A stretch of DNA of 64,000 bases from Agrobacterium tumefaciens. Lineage in GTDB: Bacteria > Pseudomonadota > Alphaproteobacteria > Rhizobiales > Rhizobiaceae. The notes beneath the pieces are model-generated. The model worked only from the letters and a program-made list of their open reading frames with translations, searched no databases and was not told where the DNA came from. The stretch spans positions 55,178 through 119,177 of the forward strand of contig NZ_JXQV01000051.1 of the NCBI RefSeq assembly GCF_000834635.1, given 5' to 3'. Shown piece after piece: positions 33,289 to 44,216 of this stretch. Positions within the stretch are counted from its first letter, which is position 1. Every line of letters starts with the position of its first letter. The position numbers and the translations under genes are program-made.

Positions 33289-36006
33289 CTATGCTGCAAT
33301 CATTTCCTTAAATGTACCGTTTTCTTCCACAAGAGTCTCGTATGGTCCATCTGCGACAACCGACGACTGGTTGATGACGATGACACGATCAAACATTTTC
33401 GAGAGGGAAGGGTTGGATAGAACCCACAATACGGCCGGGTCCGCGCCATCCTTTTTGAGGAAGGTGATGACGTTGTCGACGATTTCCTGCTGGAGCCGGT
33501 GATCGAGGCCAGGAAGCGGACGGTTCAGAACGTAATAATCCGACTTGCGCATCAGGGCTCTGGCCAGATTGAGCTTCTGCCGCTGCAATGGTCCCAGCCG
33601 CTTGCCGCCTGCGCCCAGATTGAATTCGAGACCGACTGCCAGCACCTTTTCATAGAGACCCTGTTTCTTCATGGCGTCAGCGACAATCCGGGTGATGCGC
33701 CGTGAGGCATCCGGGTATCTGTGGCTGATCTTACCGAAGAGAATATTGTCGAGAAGGCTCGTCGATGTCGCGTAGCGCTCTGGATCATAGGGCTCGATCC
33801 AACTGCGCAGATCATTCGGCAATTTCTCGTGGAACATGTGCCGCACCTCGATGATCTTTTCCATCACCTCCTGCGTCAACAGGCCAAAGCGCTGCCGTGG
33901 TTCGATATAGAAGAAAGCCAGCCTTATCATTGCACGCTGCTCGGTCTCCGTCGCATCGGCGTAGCTCTTACCCTGAAGGCGCTGCAGCATCTGCTGGTAA
34001 CCGGGAATGTCGTCCGCAGTCATGAAGGTCAGTTGCTGGAAGAACGGGTGATCAGGCGGAAGATCGCTGAAGATTTCAACGACGTTTTCGGCGATGGTAT
34101 AGCCCATGTCGAAGAGGGTATTGGAGAGGCCGCTGCCGCGCATGAGGGAGCGGAAGTAATCGCTGTTGATGATTTTCAGGCTGGAGGCATCGGCGTCGCG
34201 CAAGGTGCCGAACATGATGTTTTCGCCAACCGTTGCCTCAGCATTGTAACTGCTGGGTTCGAATGGCACGATAAGGCCGCTCAGGTTCTCTGCGTCCAGT
34301 TCGGCACGCAGGGCCTGCCTGAGTTCAACGATGCGGGCCGCGAGATGCAGATCCGCCAACGGGTCAATCGAGGAGCGCAGCGCAAATTCCAGAATATCCG
34401 GCGATAGCTGAACCGTATCGAGAACCGTCAGCATGGATTTCAGGAATTGCTCTTCCTCGTCGCTGCCTGCGGGGCTGGACTTATAGTCGATCCAGTCGCT
34501 GTTGATATCGATATCGGGATTTTGAGCCAGCTTGGCTTCGCGTATTTCCCACTTTCGATGCTCAAGTGCCGCGCCAGCATATTCTTTCGGCTTCAAGGGT
34601 GCGTGTTTGAGGCCATAGACAAGATTGTCCTTCAGGCTTGCATGGAAAAAATAGGTGTCGGCGGAGACATAGGAAATACGCCGGCCGGTCACCGATTCCG
34701 GCAATTCAAGGAGATCCTTGTCCCCGAAAGTGATTTTTCCTGAGGTCGGCCATAATGTGCGGCCCAGCGCATCGGCCAGCGCTTCGGCACCTGAGCCGCC
34801 GACAATGGCAATGGTTTCGCCGGGATTGATGGTCAAGGTGGCCTGATCCAGCAGGCGGGTGCCGCTGTCATCATCCAGTGAAAGCGCTGATACGACCAGA
34901 GGTCCGGTGATGGCCGCAGCCGCTTCCGGCGACAGTGTCTGAATCTTGGCGTCGAGCATGGATGGCGAATCGAACTGCTCGAACACCTGCTCGTATTTGA
35001 CCTGGACGTCCTGACGCGCCTGATCCCAGTCGATCAGTTCCTTCAAGGGGCCGGGCAGTTCCTTATAGGCGTTGATGACCGCAACCAGCTGGCCCACATC
35101 AAGGCTGCCTCTGAGGGTAAGATAACCGCCCAGCGCGTAGAAGAAGAAGGGCGTGAGCTGCGCCAGAAAGTTATTGATAAACTTGACGATGAACTTCCAC
35201 TGGTAGAGATCGTAGCGGATCTTGAAGATCTCGCCCAGTCGGTGGGCTGCATCCGCCCGCTCGTAATTGGATGTATCATAGGCGTGGATCGTGCTGATGC
35301 CATCCACCATTTCACCGATACGGCCCGCCAGTTGGCGGGCGCTGAGCTGGCGCTGTCTGCCAAGGTCGATCAGGCGACGGCGCATTTTCGGGATGATGCC
35401 GACCTGGATTGCGGCCATGAAGGCGGCAATCAGGCCGAGCCAGAAATTCTGCACGAGAATGAAGAAAAGGGCTGCCAATGCCTGGCCGCCAAGCAGCGCG
35501 GGCTGAACGAAGGCGTCGCCGGTAAAGCCGCCAAGGGGCTCCACCTCATCCTTGATCATGCTCGATATTTCCGAGCCCTTCACACGCTTGAAATGGGACG
35601 GCGGAAAGAGCAGAACGCGTTCAATGAGCTGGAATCGGATGCGGCGCAGCAGGCGCTCGCCAAGGCGGCCCTTGTAGGTATTGATGTAGAATTTAAACAG
35701 GCCGTTGATGATGACGAGCGCCAGAAAGGTCAGGCTCAGCCCCATCAACATGCCGAGCCTTGATAGCTCGATACCGGGGAAAAGGGTGATTGTACCGACG
35801 ACTGGCAAATCCAGCGTCAGGTGCATGAAGAGCTGCGTGGAGTTGACGCCCTCGAAACCATCGCCCTGGATCGGTCCATTGACGATCTGCTTTGGCAGAT
35901 CAAAGGCAAGGAAATAGGGGATCATCGACAGTGCGACGATCAGCAAAATGTAAAGCTGTTGCCGCCGCGTATGATTCCAGATGTAGCGGGTTAGATTTTT
36001 TTCCAT
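33289..36006 (-). CDS. ABC-exporter-like protein with degenerate, expanded nucleotide-binding domain
   Basis: A 905-residue protein. Residues 1-345 are an ABC exporter-type transmembrane domain with six helices. Residues 365-905 align with an exporter NBD, but every catalytic motif is altered. Walker A reads GGSGAEAL (403-410; no lysine), the signature reads LGPLQ (804-808) in place of LSGGQ, Walker B reads YVLNR (825-829) in place of hhhDE, and the H-loop position reads Asn865. About 290 extra residues lie between Walker A and the signature, with three Q-loop-like segments ending in NLVYG (461-465), NIMFG (596-600) and NILFG (754-758). The frame is intact. ATP hydrolysis is improbable; a sensor or scaffold role in the cAMP cassette is inferred. 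Confidence 0.88.
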   Translation of the reverse strand: MEKNLTRYIWNHTRRQQLYILLIVALSMIPYFLAFDLPKQIVNGPIQGDGFEGVNSTQLFMHLTLDLPVVGTITLFPGIELSRLGMLMGLSLTFLALVIINGLFKFYINTYKGRLGERLLRRIRFQLIERVLLFPPSHFKRVKGSEISSMIKDEVEPLGGFTGDAFVQPALLGGQALAALFFILVQNFWLGLIAAFMAAIQVGIIPKMRRRLIDLGRQRQLSARQLAGRIGEMVDGISTIHAYDTSNYERADAAHRLGEIFKIRYDLYQWKFIVKFINNFLAQLTPFFFYALGGYLTLRGSLDVGQLVAVINAYKELPGPLKELIDWDQARQDVQVKYEQVFEQFDSPSMLDAKIQTLSPEAAAAITGPLVVSALSLDDDSGTRLLDQATLTINPGETIAIVGGSGAEALADALGRTLWPTSGKITFGDKDLLELPESVTGRRISYVSADTYFFHASLKDNLVYGLKHAPLKPKEYAGAALEHRKWEIREAKLAQNPDIDINSDWIDYKSSPAGSDEEEQFLKSMLTVLDTVQLSPDILEFALRSSIDPLADLHLAARIVELRQALRAELDAENLSGLIVPFEPSSYNAEATVGENIMFGTLRDADASSLKIINSDYFRSLMRGSGLSNTLFDMGYTIAENVVEIFSDLPPDHPFFQQLTFMTADDIPGYQQMLQRLQGKSYADATETEQRAMIRLAFFYIEPRQRFGLLTQEVMEKIIEVRHMFHEKLPNDLRSWIEPYDPERYATSTSLLDNILFGKISHRYPDASRRITRIVADAMKKQGLYEKVLAVGLEFNLGAGGKRLGPLQRQKLNLARALMRKSDYYVLNRPLPGLDHRLQQEIVDNVITFLKKDGADPAVLWVLSNPSLSKMFDRVIVINQSSVVADGPYETLVEENGTFKEMIAA

Positions 36007-36206
36007 GTAGGACTTCTGCGCCTTGCCGAAACTGGACGGTACTGGATGTTTTGGGTTGCGTCAAAGCAGCTGTTGGATTGGGTATAGTATCAGGTCAAAT
36101 ATGGGATATGCGCGTATTTGCAGAGAAAGACGGGGCATGTCGCCCCGGTGGGCGGGACCCGTCGAGGCAGAAGTATTTTCGAATAAGCGCGTTATAGCGC
36201 AATTCC

Positions 36207-38672
36207 CTAGAAACGGAATACGTGGCTGCTGCCGAGAGAGCGAATTTCACCGTGGGCCATGTCTTCCCGTGCAGGATCCAATCGCACCAGTTCGATGTGG
36301 CGCCCCGGTCCGGGGCTTAGGTGAAACCCGTCATCTGCTGGGCGAAAGCCATCCGCTTCAATGTGGACCGATTGGGCAAACCGGTCAGTGGTAACATGAA
36401 GCATAAGCCGATTGCCGTCTTCCGTGACCGTCGCTTGAAGCACCGGCTGATGCTGGGCACGTCGCCTGCCCAACGGAAAGTGAAACGCATCCGCAATCAA
36501 CGCACCTGACGAGCGATCAAACAATCTGGCGACTGTCACGTCGTGGGATGGAGGGCCGAAACGGTAGGCATAGGTCGTGTCGAAAAACGCACCGAACAGG
36601 TCGGTAGCGGGGATGACTGTGCTGTCGCGGGACGCAAGCGAGAGGCTGCGTTTGCCGGTCACGACGGGCTGAAGGCCATCGCGCAGACAGGTGATCTCAA
36701 CGTCGACATCAATGCTCTCATGAGGTTCATTGATGAGGTGGATATCAAGCCCGTTGGTGCCTTCATCGAGGAGACTGATCTGCACGGGCCGGAATGCGCG
36801 TTTGAGACCGTACCAAGCTGATTTCGGCTCCCCGGTCTGGTCGATCACACCCCAGCCAGCCCCGGGCATCAGGTCCTGCAACGTCCAGACCAGCGCGCCC
36901 TTGCACCGCGAACCCACACGCCGCCATTCCGCAAATGTGGCTTCCATGACTTCCGCAGTCACTGCCCGCGACAGATCAAAATAGAGGTCGACGTTTTCAC
37001 GGCGGGTCGTTGCCGGATCGACGTCGTAGAGAAGCTTGAGATAATGGTCGCGCACATCCTCGAAATCCCAGGAGGCACCCCGGTCTCTGGGAACGCGAGA
37101 TTTCCACAGGGGATCGTGAACAGGTTTTGCGGGCAGGTGTTTTTCCAGTGTGCGCTGCTGGGGAACGTTGGAGAAAGCCAGACACTCTGCCGCAAACCGC
37201 ACATCTGCGCGGCGCGCGTCCTCCAGCGGCCTGCAATAGGCACCCACACCGTAGTAGTGGCCAACCTCCGCATTCGGGAAAAACGGCAGCGCTCCACCGA
37301 AGGGCGAATTGGGAACATAGACGATATCGGGGCGCAGGCGCGCAACATGGCCGGGCAAGATCTCTTCCGTCAGCGGCCCTTTCCAGAACTGTTCGGAAAG
37401 GCCGAGCATGGCCGCCTGCTGGTACATTTCACTGCCGCCGCACAGGACGACAAGAGACGGTGACAGGCTGGTCGCACGCAGCAAATGGCTGACTTCGGCC
37501 TCGATATGGGCGAGGAAAGCATCATCCTTTGCCGGGTAATCGAAATTGGCCAGCATCATGTCCTGCCAGACCATCAGGCCGAGCTCATCACAGAGTTGAA
37601 AGAATTCCGGTGTCTCGTAGGCCATGGTGCCGCCAATGCGGATCATGTTCATGCCCGCTCGCGCGGCCAGCCGCAGCCAGGGCTCATAATCTTTTCGGCT
37701 GCCCGGCAGTCGCACGATATCGCCGTTTGTCCACACAGCACCGCGACAGAAAACCGGTTGCCCATTGATTTTCAGGCCAAAGCTTTTGCCGTCTTCGCCC
37801 CTGTCGATCTCGACCCGGCGAAAGCCTGTCTTGCCGAGTGAATATGTTTGCCCGTCAAGGTTCAGTTGGACATCGAAAAGGGTGGGGGTGCCATGGGTGG
37901 CGGGCCACCACGGCGCGATATCGGTAAGGCTGAGGGTGCCCTCGAAAACGTCCTCTTCACTGGGGATGAGCGTCGTTGTTACGCCGTTGCATGTCACGGT
38001 GGCGGCTGACGCTGGTCTGTTGATGCGCAGTGCGGCCCGCAGCACACCGGTGCCATTCGCGGTCAGAGCGGAATTCAGCGATAGCAGTTCGAAAGCAGGC
38101 TCTCTTATCAGGCTGATGGCGCGCCATGGGCCGACAGCGTGGATCTCCGGGCACCAGCCGGGCATGTAGCCCAGTGCCGTTGTTCTGATCAGCCGCAGGC
38201 CTTGCGAGCTCATCATTTGCGGACGCCAGCGGGCACGCGGGCCGGTCTTGTCCAGACGGGGCGCAAGAGCCCGGAAACAGACCGCGATTTCATCCGCGCC
38301 GGTCAGTGCGAAGGGAACATCCTGTGCTTCGAACATGCTGGTGGACTGCGCGACGCGTTCGCCATTGATGAAAATCTCGGCAATGGTTGCAAGGCCATGG
38401 AAGCGCAGAATGGCGGGGCCAGCTTGATCGCAGATCAAGGTCAGCCGATACCATGCGTCTTGGCCGTTAAGCGGCCGTGGCTTGTCCCGGTCGAATTGCC
38501 CGATATTTTCCAGCGCCTGCGCGACGGTGCCGGGGACGGGCGCTGGCAGGGTCTCGATATCAGGTGGAATATCGGCGGGCGTTTCAAAGGCATCGCTGCC
38601 TGTCAGCGTCAGGGTCCAGCCCTCGCTCAGCAGCTCCTCGGTGGGGTGGACCATGGCGGATGGCGCTGTCAC
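36207..38672 (-). CDS. Glycoside hydrolase family 2 protein, beta-mannosidase-like
   Basis: An 821-residue GH2 protein with an N-terminal sugar-binding beta domain (about 1-190), an immunoglobulin-like domain (about 190-290) and a TIM barrel (about 295-620). Candidate acid/base Glu415 lies in LCGGSEMYQ (the family usually has GNNE, so the Asn before Glu is replaced by Ser), and candidate nucleophile Glu496 in FAAECLAF. There is no signal peptide, so it should be cytoplasmic. The GTG start at 38672 overlaps the stop of the DUF1839 gene (GTGA) and has GAGG 6 nt upstream. It is the last gene of the carrier-protein cassette; activity and substrate are uncertain. Confidence 0.85.
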   Translation of the reverse strand: MTAPSAMVHPTEELLSEGWTLTLTGSDAFETPADIPPDIETLPAPVPGTVAQALENIGQFDRDKPRPLNGQDAWYRLTLICDQAGPAILRFHGLATIAEIFINGERVAQSTSMFEAQDVPFALTGADEIAVCFRALAPRLDKTGPRARWRPQMMSSQGLRLIRTTALGYMPGWCPEIHAVGPWRAISLIREPAFELLSLNSALTANGTGVLRAALRINRPASAATVTCNGVTTTLIPSEEDVFEGTLSLTDIAPWWPATHGTPTLFDVQLNLDGQTYSLGKTGFRRVEIDRGEDGKSFGLKINGQPVFCRGAVWTNGDIVRLPGSRKDYEPWLRLAARAGMNMIRIGGTMAYETPEFFQLCDELGLMVWQDMMLANFDYPAKDDAFLAHIEAEVSHLLRATSLSPSLVVLCGGSEMYQQAAMLGLSEQFWKGPLTEEILPGHVARLRPDIVYVPNSPFGGALPFFPNAEVGHYYGVGAYCRPLEDARRADVRFAAECLAFSNVPQQRTLEKHLPAKPVHDPLWKSRVPRDRGASWDFEDVRDHYLKLLYDVDPATTRRENVDLYFDLSRAVTAEVMEATFAEWRRVGSRCKGALVWTLQDLMPGAGWGVIDQTGEPKSAWYGLKRAFRPVQISLLDEGTNGLDIHLINEPHESIDVDVEITCLRDGLQPVVTGKRSLSLASRDSTVIPATDLFGAFFDTTYAYRFGPPSHDVTVARLFDRSSGALIADAFHFPLGRRRAQHQPVLQATVTEDGNRLMLHVTTDRFAQSVHIEADGFRPADDGFHLSPGPGRHIELVRLDPAREDMAHGEIRSLGSSHVFRF

Positions 38673-39655
38673 GCCGCCTCGCTTGTTTTGGCCAGAGACG
38701 TCTCCAATTCCCCCATCAGATCAAACCAGGCGGCAATGGCGGGATCGAGAGCGGTGGCAAGAGGTTCGAACTTGCGGCGAGCGATGGCCCGGGCAAGCTG
38801 GAACTGCACCGACTTCGCCACTTCGGATATACGCAATGCGTGGCTTCCCGCCTTGCCGAATCGCGCTTCTCCCCCCATCCAGTCCAGATGGCTGGCCGCC
38901 AGTTCAAAATTGGCACCAAACTGGCGCAGCGTGTTGAAGGCGTATTTGTGGAAAAAGCCGAAAGGCCTGTCAGCAACCTCTTCCACCTGTGCGGGGAAGA
39001 CAGACGCAAAGGCCTTGATGGGATTGTGCCTGGGTCGCCGTGCGAAATGATGCGCCAGCAGGCGTTCAGCGGCCTTGCGCGTTTCTCCCTCTGAAACACG
39101 GTGTTCGGGAAATTTGGCAAATTCTGTGTAGGGCAGGAAAGGCAGATCGGCATCTCCAAGATGGTGCTGGAAGATGCCGGAAAAATCGTCATCCTGAAGC
39201 GCGAAATAGCCGCCATTGTGAAAATATTCGAGCTTCCGGTTCTCAAGATCCATCCGGTTGATGGCAACCGTCGTCTTGCCGTGGTCCTGGCGATATCCCA
39301 CACCCTTTGTATCGGGCATGTAGAAGCTGTCCATCTCGATGAGGCAGATGCGGCCCCGCTGCAACTGTGCTGCAATGTGGTTTTCGAGCCTGTCGAAAAT
39401 CGCGAGTTCACTCACACGAATGCCGTAGAGCGCGTCGAGATCTTCCAAGGGAACCTTGAAGAAGGTGAACTGGTCACCTTCAAAATCCTGGGTCAGGGTG
39501 AAGCCGAGCATGGCTTCCGGCGCATATCCGCTGGCGGCCAGAAGCTCGATCCACAGGTCGACATAGCAGTTCGTTTCCGGCCACATCCGCTCCAGTGAGT
39601 GAAGCGGATGGGGAACGTAGTGGGCAGCATCCAGAGCCGGAAAAATGCTTGTCAT
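38669..39655 (-). CDS. DUF1839 family protein
   Basis: A 328-residue protein recognised as the DUF1839 family, whose function is unknown. Features include MWPETNCYVDLWIELL near the N-terminus, EMDSFYMPDTKGVGYRQDHG and the aromatic FFKVP/YFHNGGYFAL segments. There is no signal peptide or transmembrane helix. The first half has a papain-like look (NCYVDLW with Cys, later DxFxxP and H), which would suggest acyl or peptidyl transfer, but this is speculation. It lies 8 nt after the amino acid:carrier protein ligase and overlaps the GH2 gene, so it very probably acts on the carrier-bound amino acid or its product. Confidence 0.8.
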   Translation of the reverse strand: MTSIFPALDAAHYVPHPLHSLERMWPETNCYVDLWIELLAASGYAPEAMLGFTLTQDFEGDQFTFFKVPLEDLDALYGIRVSELAIFDRLENHIAAQLQRGRICLIEMDSFYMPDTKGVGYRQDHGKTTVAINRMDLENRKLEYFHNGGYFALQDDDFSGIFQHHLGDADLPFLPYTEFAKFPEHRVSEGETRKAAERLLAHHFARRPRHNPIKAFASVFPAQVEEVADRPFGFFHKYAFNTLRQFGANFELAASHLDWMGGEARFGKAGSHALRISEVAKSVQFQLARAIARRKFEPLATALDPAIAAWFDLMGELETSLAKTSEAA

Positions 39656-39662
39656 GCCAGCC

Positions 39663-40571
39663 TTAGCCCCAAAGCGTGTCGCGCACGGTCTGCGGCCATG
39701 CGTCCACATCCAGACCGTGTTTTGCAAAGAGCGCCAGCGCGATGCGCTCAAGGCCGAAGCCCACACAGGCCGTGTGTGCCACCGCGCCATCGCTGAGGTT
39801 GAGACCCCATTTCGCGCCGAACGCATCCTGATGGTAGTTGAAGCTCATGCAGGCCGTCAGGTTCTCTGTTGAGGTGACCGGTATCAGCAGCTCGAATTTC
39901 AGGTTCTGGTCGCGCTGGTTGTTGGCGAGCATCTTGCCTGCACGGCCGAAGAAGGGATCATTGGCGATGTCGATTTTCACATCGAGGCCGACCTTCTCCA
40001 TCATCTCCACGCCGCGATCCATCCAGAGCTGGCGGAATTCCGTGACGTCGCTTTCCGTCCCCATGCGAACATATTCCCGCATGCGGAAAAGCTGCTGGCG
40101 GGCAGGGTCCTTGGAGGGTTCATGGCGGAAGCAGTAGGACTGGATGTCGTAAAGGCCACCGGCTGCCGGAAGGGCGCCGCGCTTGGCAATGGTCGGATAG
40201 AGCGGATAGCAGGCCGCAGGTGTCAGAACGATGTCTGTCGCCTTCTGGTCCTTGGTCCAGTCGGTGCCGTCATCCATGCTTTTCAGCAGGCTGACATGGT
40301 CCAGCTCGCAGCCACAAAAGGAATGCACGGTTCCGGCCAGCTGCGGAAAGCTCTTCATGTAGCCGCTTTTTTCAAAGTAGGCACGGTTGATGCCGGGCGG
40401 GAAGCGAATGGCTTCGGCCTTATCAGGGCCACCGACCCTGTCGATCAACCGCTCGAAAGCAACGATGACGTCTTCGAACTGGCCGCTGCGACCATAAAGG
40501 CCGTCCACGCCGGTGTCGATCAAAAGCCCCTTGTCGAACAGGCGATCGAGAAAGGAAGTCTGCATGTCCAT
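39663..40571 (-). CDS. Amino acid--[acyl-carrier-protein] ligase (class II aaRS homologue)
   Basis: A 302-residue homologue of the catalytic domain of atypical seryl-tRNA synthetase that lacks a tRNA-binding domain. The family activates a small amino acid (glycine or alanine in the characterised Bradyrhizobium enzyme) and loads it on a dedicated carrier protein instead of tRNA. Zinc ligands are expected at Cys121 ([10 protein letters not shown]), Glu166 (RMREYVRMG) and Cys269 (HTACVGFG); motif 3 is [12 protein letters not shown]. The ATG at 40571 is preceded by GGGA and lies 4 nt after the acyl-CoA dehydrogenase gene. The cognate carrier protein is encoded two genes upstream in the same operon. 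Confidence 0.93.
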   Translation of the reverse strand: MDMQTSFLDRLFDKGLLIDTGVDGLYGRSGQFEDVIVAFERLIDRVGGPDKAEAIRFPPGINRAYFEKSGYMKSFPQLAGTVHSFCGCELDHVSLLKSMDDGTDWTKDQKATDIVLTPAACYPLYPTIAKRGALPAAGGLYDIQSYCFRHEPSKDPARQQLFRMREYVRMGTESDVTEFRQLWMDRGVEMMEKVGLDVKIDIANDPFFGRAGKMLANNQRDQNLKFELLIPVTSTENLTACMSFNYHQDAFGAKWGLNLSDGAVAHTACVGFGLERIALALFAKHGLDVDAWPQTVRDTLWG

Positions 40572-40575
40572 GGTT

Positions 40576-41757
40576 TTATCCCAAAAGGCTGATGTCCTGC
40601 TTCTGAACAAGCAGGAGATTGGCAGAATTGCCCAATATGCGGTCGTTTGAAATCATGAGCTGCGCTGAATGCGCATCGCGTAAATGTCTGCCGAGACTGT
40701 AAGGCGTCCCGTTTTTGTATCCCATGATGCCGCAGATCAGCATGGCATGGTTGATGATTTCCAGAATGGTTTCGGACGAGCAGATCTTCACATTGTTCAT
40801 GGCGATGGCAAAGGCCATGGACATGAGTGTCTCAGGGTCGTCCTTGGTCTGGTCGTAGGCCTTGAGGCCAGCGATGATGTTCGATTTGACGATTTGCAGC
40901 TTGTTGGAAACCTCTGCCAGACGGATTGCACCCGGAGGCGCGACGCCGGGCGATTTGCGGGCGGCTGCGCGAACGAAAGCCTGCGCACGGGCAACAGCAT
41001 CAGCCGCAATGCCGTACCACACACCACTCCAGAAAAGATGCGATGTGGCCAGCATGGATTGCGCGGCGATTTCGGCAAAGGGTTTCTGGAAAATCTGTTG
41101 CGACGGTGCTTCGCCTTTGAACAGAAAGCCATCCGAGCAGGTGCCCCGCATGCCGAGCGTGTTCCAGACATGGGTTCTTTCAAGGCTGTACTGGTGTTTC
41201 AGGAACACCGTCATCACTTGGTCTGTTGGCGCAGCATCGGCATGGGCGCGCGAGGTGATCAGGATTGCATCGGCTTCGCTGCCGTAGGAAATGACTGTCG
41301 CGTCTTTCTCAAGACGGCACTGGTCGCCATCTACGTCAATCGCGCAGATGGAGTTGCGCAGATTTCCGCCAATGCCGCCTTCTGTTGTGGCCGAACCCAG
41401 CAACAATTGCTCACCGGCCATGCGGCGCATGAAGGCGCTGTGCCATTCACTGTCTTCCCCATGCTCCACAAGGCTCGATGCCTTGATCTGATGCATGGCA
41501 AAGATCATTGCTGTCGCGGAGCAGGCCTGCCCCAGCGTGCAGCAGATATCGGTGATTTCGCTTGGGCTTGCGCCTTCACCGCCCAGATGGACGGGAACCT
41601 GAATGCCAAGCAGGCGCTCTTGTCGAAGCGCAGCGATGCCTTCCTTTGGAAAGCGCCCTGCCGCGTCGACATCGTCTGCGTGGCGTGCAGCGATTGCGGC
41701 CACGCGCGTTGCTCTAACGGACAGCGTTGCATCGTTTGTGGCCACGGACAGGTCCAT
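40576..41757 (-). CDS. Acyl-CoA dehydrogenase family flavoprotein
   Basis: A 393-residue protein with the ACAD layout: N-terminal helices, a beta middle domain ([18 protein letters not shown], corresponding to the flavin/substrate loop) and a C-terminal helical domain. Genuine acyl-CoA dehydrogenases act on fatty acyl-CoA. In this operon the more natural substrate is an aminoacyl or acyl group on the small carrier protein, as in flavoprotein oxidations on NRPS carrier proteins (inference). The start ATG shares its A with the TGA of the carrier-protein gene (TGATG), giving tight coupling. Confidence 0.86.
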   Translation of the reverse strand: MDLSVATNDATLSVRATRVAAIAARHADDVDAAGRFPKEGIAALRQERLLGIQVPVHLGGEGASPSEITDICCTLGQACSATAMIFAMHQIKASSLVEHGEDSEWHSAFMRRMAGEQLLLGSATTEGGIGGNLRNSICAIDVDGDQCRLEKDATVISYGSEADAILITSRAHADAAPTDQVMTVFLKHQYSLERTHVWNTLGMRGTCSDGFLFKGEAPSQQIFQKPFAEIAAQSMLATSHLFWSGVWYGIAADAVARAQAFVRAAARKSPGVAPPGAIRLAEVSNKLQIVKSNIIAGLKAYDQTKDDPETLMSMAFAIAMNNVKICSSETILEIINHAMLICGIMGYKNGTPYSLGRHLRDAHSAQLMISNDRILGNSANLLLVQKQDISLLG

Positions 41758-42008
41758 CAGGCAGCCTCTTTCCCATCAAGAATGGTTTTAACGGTCGCTT
41801 CGATTGCGGAAATGCTGGCGAAAGATTTGCGGTTCAACATGCTGTCTGGAAACTCGATATCAAAAGCATCTTCCAGTCCGAGCATCAGCTGCACAGAGGC
41901 AAAGGAAGAAAGTCCCGCAGCGTAAAGATCTGCTTCATCTGCAATTGTATCAACGGGAACAGGAAGTTGGCCGAATTTCGAGAGTATTTCACGAATAGTT
42001 GAATTCAT
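41757..42008 (-). CDS. Small acyl/aminoacyl carrier protein
   Basis: An 83-residue carrier protein with the phosphopantetheine attachment site at Ser35 in the motif AGLSSFASVQLML (the usual DSL is replaced by SSF), as in carrier partners of amino acid:[carrier protein] ligases. It is acidic and helical, ending KTILDGKEAA. It is the first gene of a five-gene minus-strand operon. Its upstream region (42009-42120) is AT-rich and should contain the promoter. A phosphopantetheinyl transferase must act in trans, as none is seen here. Confidence 0.9.
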   Translation of the reverse strand: MNSTIREILSKFGQLPVPVDTIADEADLYAAGLSSFASVQLMLGLEDAFDIEFPDSMLNRKSFASISAIEATVKTILDGKEAA

Positions 42009-42143
42009 TTCAAGTAGTCTCCAGTCGAGTAAGCACGATCATAGCTCAATATCGGAATTACGCTTTAAAAAATAAAATTGGAATAAACGGCGAGGTTAAT
42101 TTGTCGTGACTAGGTTTGATTTCGGCGCAGGTTTGGTAACGCC

Positions 42144-42149
42144 TTGACA
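42144..42149 (+). promoter_or_regulatory. Candidate -35 element of the thiC promoter
   Basis: TTGACA is a perfect -35 hexamer about 35 nt before the riboswitch aptamer. The matching -10 at about 42167-42172 (TCTCAT) is weak. Confidence 0.4.
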
Positions 42150-42183
42150 AATCATGCTCACGGGTTTCTCATTGGCGCATTCA

Positions 42184-44215
<2,032 letters not shown>

Positions 44216-44216
44216 G

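Noticed and set aside
33289..36006. The lost ATPase motifs of the ABC-like protein as the result of a frameshift or decayed gene
   Set aside because: The frame is continuous for 905 codons and conserved blocks continue on both sides of every altered motif (for example KLNLARALMRKS and DRVIVINQ), so the changes are substitutions in a maintained gene.
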